From CAZCTC01 sp964501335 (GTDB lineage Bacteria; Chloroflexota; Anaerolineae; B4-G1; SLSP01): a stretch of 64,000 nucleotides of DNA. The translations under genes and the position numbers were made by a program. Below, one piece after another: positions 59,485 to 64,000 of the stretch. The notes beneath the pieces were generated by a model. That model saw only the letters and a list, made by a program, of their open reading frames with translations, made no database searches and was not told where the DNA came from. Numbering within the stretch: position 1 is the first letter of the stretch; each line of letters starts with the position of its first letter. The DNA lies in contig CAZCTC010000035.1 in assembly GCA_964501335.1 (NCBI GenBank), positions 13,765-77,764 on the forward strand, given 5' to 3'.

Positions 59485-60819
59485 TCAATTAGGGATAATT
59501 TTGAAAATACCTTCCCCATTATATCCGCGGCCCATGGCCCGGTATTGGAAACCGAGGTTGCGCGGCGCTTCGGGGTCGTAGATGTTGCGGCCATCGATCA
59601 GGATCGGCTGTTTCATCAGCGTGCGCAGGCGTTCCAGATCGAGGTTTTTGAATTCGTTCCATTCCGTGACCAGGACCAGCGCATCGGCGTCCTGAGCGAC
59701 CGCATAAGGATCGCTTTGCATTTCGACGGCGGGCAGGAGACGATGGGCATTTTCCATGGCGACGGGATCATAGGCGCGGACTCGGGCGCCTTCCCGTTCC
59801 AGGGCATTGGCGATATCGATCGAGGGGGCGTCGCGCATGTCGTCGGTGTTGGGCTTGAAGGCCAGGCCCAGGAGTCCGATCGTGCGGCCCTTGAGATCGT
59901 CGCCGATCAATTCCTTGATTTTGCGGATCACGCTCAGACGCTGATCGGCGTTGATATCCATAACGGCGTGCAGCAATTGAGGATGGCGGCCCTGGGTTTC
60001 GCCCATGTAAGCGAGGGCTTTGACATCTTTGGGGAAGCAGGAACCACCCCAGCCCAGGCCGGCGTCCAGGAAATGGCGGCCGATGCGCTTATCCAATCCC
60101 ATGCCGTAGGCGACCTCTTTCACGTCGGCGCCGAGGGCCTCGCAGATGTTGGCGATCTCGTTAATGAAGGAGATCTTGGTGGCGAGGAAGGCATTGGAGG
60201 CATATTTGATCATTTCGGCCGTGCGCAGGTCGGTGATCATGATGCTGGAGCGCAGCGGCAGGTGCAGCTGGGCCACTTTTTCGGCCGCTTCGCGGTTGGT
60301 GGATCCCAGGACGGTCCGGTCGGGATTCATGAAGTCGCTGATGGCGGAACCTTCTCGCAGGAACTCTGGGCAGGAGACGACAGAGAAGGCAGGCACGTCG
60401 GGGCGGCGCTGGCGGATCACTTCGGCGACCCAATCTCCGGTGCCGACAGGCACCGTCGATTTATTGACCACAATGAGAGAATGATCCATCACATCGGCGA
60501 CGCTTTCGGCCGCCATCCGTACGTAACGTAGATCTGCCTGTCCATCGACAGCAGAGGGAGTTCCAACGGCGATGAAGACGAAATCGGCATCCCGGATAGC
60601 ATCGGGATAAGAGAGGGTGAAGTGAAGACGATTGGCTTTGACGTTGCGTTCGACCAGTTCTTCCAGCCCGGGTTCATAAATGGGCAGGATTCCCTTTTTG
60701 AGGTTAGCGATGCGCTCTTCATTGACATCCAGGCAGGTAACCCGATTGCCCAGATCGGCAAAACAGGCTCCACTAACCAGGCCTACGTAACCAACGCCAA
60801 TCACGGCAATATTTTTCAT
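59485..60819 (-). CDS. ugd: UDP-glucose 6-dehydrogenase
   Basis: Oxidises UDP-glucose to UDP-glucuronate in two NAD steps. 444 residues: MKNIAVIGVGYVGLVSGAC (Rossmann), IAVGTPSAVDGQADL, NPDRTVLGSTN, and catalytic C261 in GWGGSCFPKDVKAL. The C-terminus ends GFQYRAMGRGY. The ATG 60819 lacks an ideal ribosome site. UDP-glucuronate would feed surface glycans, in line with GT-C enzymes elsewhere in the window. Confidence 0.96.
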   Translation of the reverse strand: MKNIAVIGVGYVGLVSGACFADLGNRVTCLDVNEERIANLKKGILPIYEPGLEELVERNVKANRLHFTLSYPDAIRDADFVFIAVGTPSAVDGQADLRYVRMAAESVADVMDHSLIVVNKSTVPVGTGDWVAEVIRQRRPDVPAFSVVSCPEFLREGSAISDFMNPDRTVLGSTNREAAEKVAQLHLPLRSSIMITDLRTAEMIKYASNAFLATKISFINEIANICEALGADVKEVAYGMGLDKRIGRHFLDAGLGWGGSCFPKDVKALAYMGETQGRHPQLLHAVMDINADQRLSVIRKIKELIGDDLKGRTIGLLGLAFKPNTDDMRDAPSIDIANALEREGARVRAYDPVAMENAHRLLPAVEMQSDPYAVAQDADALVLVTEWNEFKNLDLERLRTLMKQPILIDGRNIYDPEAPRNLGFQYRAMGRGYNGEGIFKIIPN

Positions 60820-60984
60820 CCGTTCTGTACTCCTTACAAACCAAGTGTTGCCAGTCGGCAAAAGGATCATACCACAACGCGGTACATTTCCAAGTAACAG
60901 TTGGAAGGGGAGATTGAGGAGGTTTGTTACTTTTTTCACGATGAAAAAGAAGACAATAAATAGGGGCAGAAAGCCTTTTTGATG

Positions 60985-61019
60985 CGTGAAACGTGAAACG
61001 TAAAACGTAAAACGTGATG
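60985..61019 (+). repeat. heptamer repeat CGTRAAA
   Basis: CGTGAAA CGTGAAA CGTAAAA CGTAAAA CGTGATG in a row, five units. Similar short-repeat blocks are common between genes in many bacteria. Confidence 0.75.
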
Positions 61020-61134
61020 ATTTGTTGCGGGAGTACGCCTGAAAAAGGTCTATGATTGGGCGCGCCTGGCCCTCACCCCAATCCCTTCCATATCAGGCAA
61101 CTTAAGGAGATGTGTCGGTAGATTCCCGTCTTGT

Positions 61135-61270
61135 GGCGTCCCGCAAGAGACACTTTTTTTGTAAGGTGCGACGCGCAGGATGGGGAGAGAGTTTTTTTGT
61201 TTATGTTTTCGCGGGCTTCAGAAAGCCCGCGAAAACATAGGCTTTTTTCCCAGACTAACCGCACAGGTCG
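61135..61270 (+). repeat. family A repeat with right terminal repeat
   Basis: Begins GGCGTCCCGCAAGAGACAC, passes GTAAGGTGCGACGCGCAGG and GAGAGAGTTTTTTTG, to hairpin arms 61202-61218 and 61223-61239 (TATGTTTTCGCGGGCTT and complement, loop CAGA), then GGCTTTTTTCCCAG and CTAACCGCACAGGTCG (ending 61270). It resembles the reference copy through most of its length. Confidence 0.85.
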
Positions 61271-61301
61271 AAGCTCCTTTGCGGGATGCCCCTATCAAGG
61301 G

Positions 61302-62375
61302 TTATTGAAAGACGATCCAGCCGGCGAGGAAGCTGGCCAGATTGGCGAGGAGGCTGTAAACGGCAATCTGCCAGAAGGGGATGGTTTTGCGGTGGAGGGC
61401 GTAGAGCAATGCGGTTTCAAAGGTGACGGCGAAGAGTTCGGCCAGGAAGATGGTGAGCTGCGGCGAGATCCCCTGGGCGAGGATGTCATAGTTGCCGTAA
61501 CCGGCGATGAGGGTGACCATCAGGCTCAGGAAGAAAACGAGGGGAATGGAAATCAGGGTGAGAATCAACAGGGCCTTTTTGAGCTTTTTCCGGGTGAAGG
61601 CGATGCCCAGGACGGCAACGGCGTAGATGAAAGCCGCCCATTCGAAATAGTAGCCGACGGTGCGATAGGCATCGTTTTGGAATTGGGCCAGTGAGGGAAT
61701 GCCGAGCCAGACGACGGGATAGGAGATGAGGTTGATGAAAAGGACGCTGCCGGCGAAGAGCAGCCCGCTTTTCCAATCCTGCCGGCGGAGGAATATTAAG
61801 CCGGCGGCGATCAGTAGTTCGATACCGAGGGTGAGGGCGAAGGATTGGAAGAGATCCGGGTAATTTTCGGCGGGGTTTTGAAAGGTCGGATCTTCGACGA
61901 TTTCCAGGCGGTCGGTCTGGAGGGTGCAGCGGTAGCCCAGGTTTGTCGAGGTATAGACTTTGAGCGCGGTGTCGAAGATTCCGCTGGTGCGGGTCTCGTC
62001 GGAGAATTGGACGATCAATCGGCTGTGGGCGGGATAGGATGTTCCCTGGTAAGTGTAGAAAGTGAAGAGGCAGCGATTGCCGGCACATTCCAGGGAATGC
62101 GGAGTGGATAAGAGCGGCGTGTTTTCCAGGCAGCCGGATCTGTTGCATTGGCCGTATTGCAGGAGGAGTTGGGGCGTGGCGCATTGTTGGTCCTGACAGC
62201 CCAGGAGCTGGGCTCCCTGGATGGCCGGGAGGGAGGTGTCGGGTTGGGATTCAAAGGTGAACCAGATGCGGGCGGGGGGCGGGGCGGCGTTGGCCTGAGC
62301 GACGGCGGTGGGCAATGTGAAGAGCAGGGCGCTCAGGAGCAGGACGAGCGGAGTCAAGTGTTTGATTCGAGCCAT
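61302..62375 (-). CDS. exported-domain membrane protein, unknown
   Basis: 357 residues. Signal peptide (LTPLVLLLSALLFTLPTAVA), extracytoplasmic domain about 30-190 with paired cysteines (LLGCQDQQCATP, QCNRSGCLEN, LECAGNRCLF), then six or seven TM helices from about 195. Family not recognised. It is a lone minus-strand gene between repeats. Confidence 0.75.
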   Translation of the reverse strand: MARIKHLTPLVLLLSALLFTLPTAVAQANAAPPPARIWFTFESQPDTSLPAIQGAQLLGCQDQQCATPQLLLQYGQCNRSGCLENTPLLSTPHSLECAGNRCLFTFYTYQGTSYPAHSRLIVQFSDETRTSGIFDTALKVYTSTNLGYRCTLQTDRLEIVEDPTFQNPAENYPDLFQSFALTLGIELLIAAGLIFLRRQDWKSGLLFAGSVLFINLISYPVVWLGIPSLAQFQNDAYRTVGYYFEWAAFIYAVAVLGIAFTRKKLKKALLILTLISIPLVFFLSLMVTLIAGYGNYDILAQGISPQLTIFLAELFAVTFETALLYALHRKTIPFWQIAVYSLLANLASFLAGWIVFQ

Positions 62376-62422
62376 TTCAGGCCTCCAATCCTTTGTAAAT
62401 TAGCTGTGAGGGTATATTCAAT

Positions 62423-62530
62423 ACCCCGCAGCAGTTTTTCCCCGGGTGAGAAGCGACGCGCAGGATGGTCAGAGAGAGTTTTTTTGTTTATGATTTCGCG
62501 GGCTTCAGAAAGCCCGCGAAATCATTGGTT
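62423..62530 (+). repeat. family A repeat
   Basis: CCCCGCAGCAGTTTTTCCCC, then GCGACGCGCAGGATGGTCAG, GAGAGTTTTTTTGTTTATG and hairpin arms 62490-62505 / 62510-62525 (ATGATTTCGCGGGCTT, loop CAGA). The GCGTCCC box has decayed. Confidence 0.75.
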
Positions 62531-62561
62531 TTCTTTTTTTCGACGGGTGAGGCCTGTTTTG

Positions 62562-62675
62562 GGCGTCCCGCAAACGGATTTTGTTCGGTTTGAAGCGATG
62601 CGCGGGATGGTCAGAGAGAGTTTTTTGTTTATATTATCGCGCGCATCCGAATGCGCGCGATAATACAGCTTTTCT
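62562..62675 (+). repeat. family A repeat
   Basis: GGCGTCCCGCAAACGGATTT, GCGATGCGCGGGATGGTCAG, GAGAGTTTTTTGTTTATA and hairpin arms 62632-62646 / 62651-62665 (TATTATCGCGCGCAT, loop CCGA). The two copies here share the GGATGGTCAGAGAGAG variant. Confidence 0.8.
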
Positions 62676-62690
62676 CTCTTGTTTTCAGAG

Positions 62691-63794
62691 TTAACTGCTG
62701 AGCAGTTTTTCCAGGGTCTGGATGAAGCGTTCGTTTTGCGCGGGGGTGCCGATGGTGACCCGGGCGAAGGTGGGCAGGTCGTAGTTGGCGCAGGGGCGGG
62801 TGATGACGCCTTGCTGCTGCATTTGGGTGATCAATTCGGCGGCCCGGGGGCCCAGTTCGACCAGGATGAAGTTGGTGTGGCTGGGAACGTAAAAGAGCCC
62901 CAGCCGTTTAAAGGCGTCATAGAGAAATTTTCGGCCCTGTTGGTTGTTCTGGATAGTCCAGGATTCGAAATCTTTATCGTCCAGGGCGGCTTCGCAGGCG
63001 ACCTGGGCGAGCAGGTTGACGGCAAAGGGTTCTTTGACGCGGTGCATATTGGCCAGGATCTGGGGATGGGTAAAGCCGTATCCCAGCCGGATTCCGGCCA
63101 GTCCATAGACCTTGGAGAAGGTGCGCATGACGATGATGTTTTCCCGTCCTTCGCGGAGGTAGTTCAAGGTGTCGGGGTAATTTTCTGAGGTGACAAACTC
63201 ATAGTAGGCTTCGTCGAAGACCACGATCACATGGTCGGGGACACGGGCCAGGAAGGATTCGACTTCGGCGGCGGTGACGATGCTGCCGGTGGGATTGTTG
63301 GGGTTGCAGACGAAGATGATTTTGGTGCGTTCGGTGACGGCGTCGGCCATGGCGGCCAGATTCAGCCGATAGTCATGGGTCAGGGGCGTTTTGATAAGAG
63401 TGGCGCGCATGATATGGGTGTAGTTATCGTAGATGGGGAAGGAGGAGCGGCTGACGATCACTTCGCTGGATTCTTCCAGGTAGGCCATGCACAGCTCCAT
63501 GATCAGGCCGTCGGCGCCGTTGCCCACGGTGACCATTTCCTGGGGGAAGTCGAAGTGGCGGGCGATGGCCCGGCGCAGGGCATAACTTTGCCCGTCGGGG
63601 TAGAGGTTGACGTGGGTGACGGCTTCCTGGAGCGCGGCCAGGGCTTTGGGTGAGGTGCCCCAGGGGTTTTCATTGGAGGCGAGTTTGATGACATCCTGGA
63701 TGCCGTATTCGCGTTGGACTTCTTCGATTGGGCGGCCGGGAACGTAGGGTTTCAGGGCGTCCAGACCATGCTGTGGGTGAATCGTTGTTTTCAT
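62691..63794 (-). CDS. hisC: histidinol-phosphate aminotransferase
   Basis: PLP enzyme that converts imidazole-acetol phosphate and glutamate to histidinol phosphate. 367 residues: KLASNENPWGTSPKAL (substrate loop), VGNGADGLIMEL, CNPNNPTGSIV, and K228 in RTFSKVYGLAGIRLGYG, which forms the Schiff base. No other his genes nearby, so a broader aromatic aminotransferase role is possible. Confidence 0.94.
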   Translation of the reverse strand: MKTTIHPQHGLDALKPYVPGRPIEEVQREYGIQDVIKLASNENPWGTSPKALAALQEAVTHVNLYPDGQSYALRRAIARHFDFPQEMVTVGNGADGLIMELCMAYLEESSEVIVSRSSFPIYDNYTHIMRATLIKTPLTHDYRLNLAAMADAVTERTKIIFVCNPNNPTGSIVTAAEVESFLARVPDHVIVVFDEAYYEFVTSENYPDTLNYLREGRENIIVMRTFSKVYGLAGIRLGYGFTHPQILANMHRVKEPFAVNLLAQVACEAALDDKDFESWTIQNNQQGRKFLYDAFKRLGLFYVPSHTNFILVELGPRAAELITQMQQQGVITRPCANYDLPTFARVTIGTPAQNERFIQTLEKLLSS

Positions 63795-63819
63795 GCAGGC
63801 TCCTTAATAACTTTCTTTT

Positions 63820-63956
63820 GACCTGTGCGGTTGTTCGTGAGAGTGTCTTACCGTTGGCTTTTTGCGTCCCGCAACAGGTACTTTCTATGTAAAAAGCGAC
63901 GTGCTGGATAGGCAGAGAGAGTTATTCTTATTCATATTTTCGGCAGCTTCAGAACT
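63820..63956 (+). repeat. family A repeat, truncated right half
   Basis: GACCTGTGCGGTTGTTC (from 63820) matches the left terminal repeat, then GCGTCCCGCAACAGGTAC (63864) and GCGACGTGCTGGATAGGCAG, GAGAGTTATTCTTATTC. The hairpin is lost: CATATTTTCGGCAGCTTCAG is left but the right arm is replaced by other sequence. The remaining 44 bases to the window end show no feature. Confidence 0.8.
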
Positions 63957-64000
63957 CGGATTTAGATAAAAGAAAAGGGCGAGAGAACTTGCGTAATCTC

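Larger units (their letters stand above)
60820..61301. other. intergenic region with repeats
   Basis: No gene in about 480 bp. It holds a heptamer block (60985-61019), a C-rich patch (CCTCACCCCAATCCCTTCC, about 61071), TATCAGGCAACTTAA (about 61090, complement of a site near 11653) and a family A repeat (61135-61270). Confidence 0.6.
62376..62690. other. intergenic region with two family A repeats
   Basis: Two plus-oriented copies (62423-62530 and 62562-62675) fill most of the gap between the membrane protein and hisC. No gene seen. Confidence 0.7.

Noticed and set aside
1..64000. Prophage, integrative element or tRNA-linked island
   Set aside because: No integrase, phage structural gene, tRNA or long direct repeat was recognised; the repeats are short and dispersed.

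Overview
The window reads as a chromosomal segment of a Chloroflexota bacterium, most likely Anaerolineae-like. This is inferred from gene content, not from a marker tree. The indications are a mevalonate kinase plus isopentenyl phosphate kinase (the archaeal-type mevalonate branch known from Chloroflexi), secreted proteins with long Thr-Pro linkers, short C-terminal YLP-type tails, GT-C membrane glycosyltransferases, and TadE/TadG pseudopilin-like proteins. Coding DNA is GC-rich, so long antisense shadow frames are common and were left out. No tRNA, rRNA, CRISPR array, prophage or transposase gene was seen.

Layout. 1-4.5 kb: 3' part of pyruvate:ferredoxin oxidoreductase, a lipoprotein gene broken at a 9-G tract, and a PduO-type cobalamin adenosyltransferase. 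4.7-11 kb: a subtilase with an inhibitor-like domain at its C-terminus, then degV - GH1 glucosidase - queA. 11.7-25.2 kb, all minus strand: two GT-C membrane glycosyltransferases, a helicase-associated protein coupled to a 70-residue protein, and a lipid/isoprenoid set (UbiA-type prenyltransferase, ClC channel, mevalonate kinase, CutA, isopentenyl phosphate kinase). 25.4-29.3 kb: a 67-residue orphan protein and a probable stress cluster (zinc alcohol dehydrogenase, ABM-domain protein, two paralogous APCDD1-like proteins) divergent from an HxlR regulator. 29.7-44.2 kb, all plus strand: a surface region with a beta-helix subtilase, a CHASE4 histidine kinase and response regulator, and six TadE/TadG-type or secreted genes. 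44.4-51 kb: two RpiR paralogues, a ferredoxin-DUF438/hemerythrin-cupin operon, a Crp/Fnr regulator and a Tat-exported L,D-transpeptidase. 50.7-53.4 kb: thrS behind a strong promoter and a T-box leader, then a lipoprotein. 53.6-63.8 kb, minus strand: a DprA-like protein, dtd-acpS, an M16 peptidase pair with pfkB and ugd, a membrane protein and hisC.

Many genes in the minus-strand blocks overlap by ATGA or GTGA, which implies translational coupling.

The most unusual feature is a dispersed palindromic repeat family in about twenty places, nearly always between genes. A full copy (3545-3736) has 14-bp terminal inverted repeats, an asymmetric conserved half beginning GCGTCCCGCAA, and a long hairpin with A/T-rich outer stem, GC-rich inner stem and a tetraloop. 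Hairpin arms differ from copy to copy but remain complementary. Copies occur in both orientations, as hairpin-only forms, as a decaying tandem array (54698-55050), and once in frame inside a glycosyltransferase gene. The hairpins look able to act as bidirectional terminators, and the whole resembles a MITE- or REP-like element. A second, G/C-run repeat occurs at 17710-17790 and, inverted, at 50637-50733.
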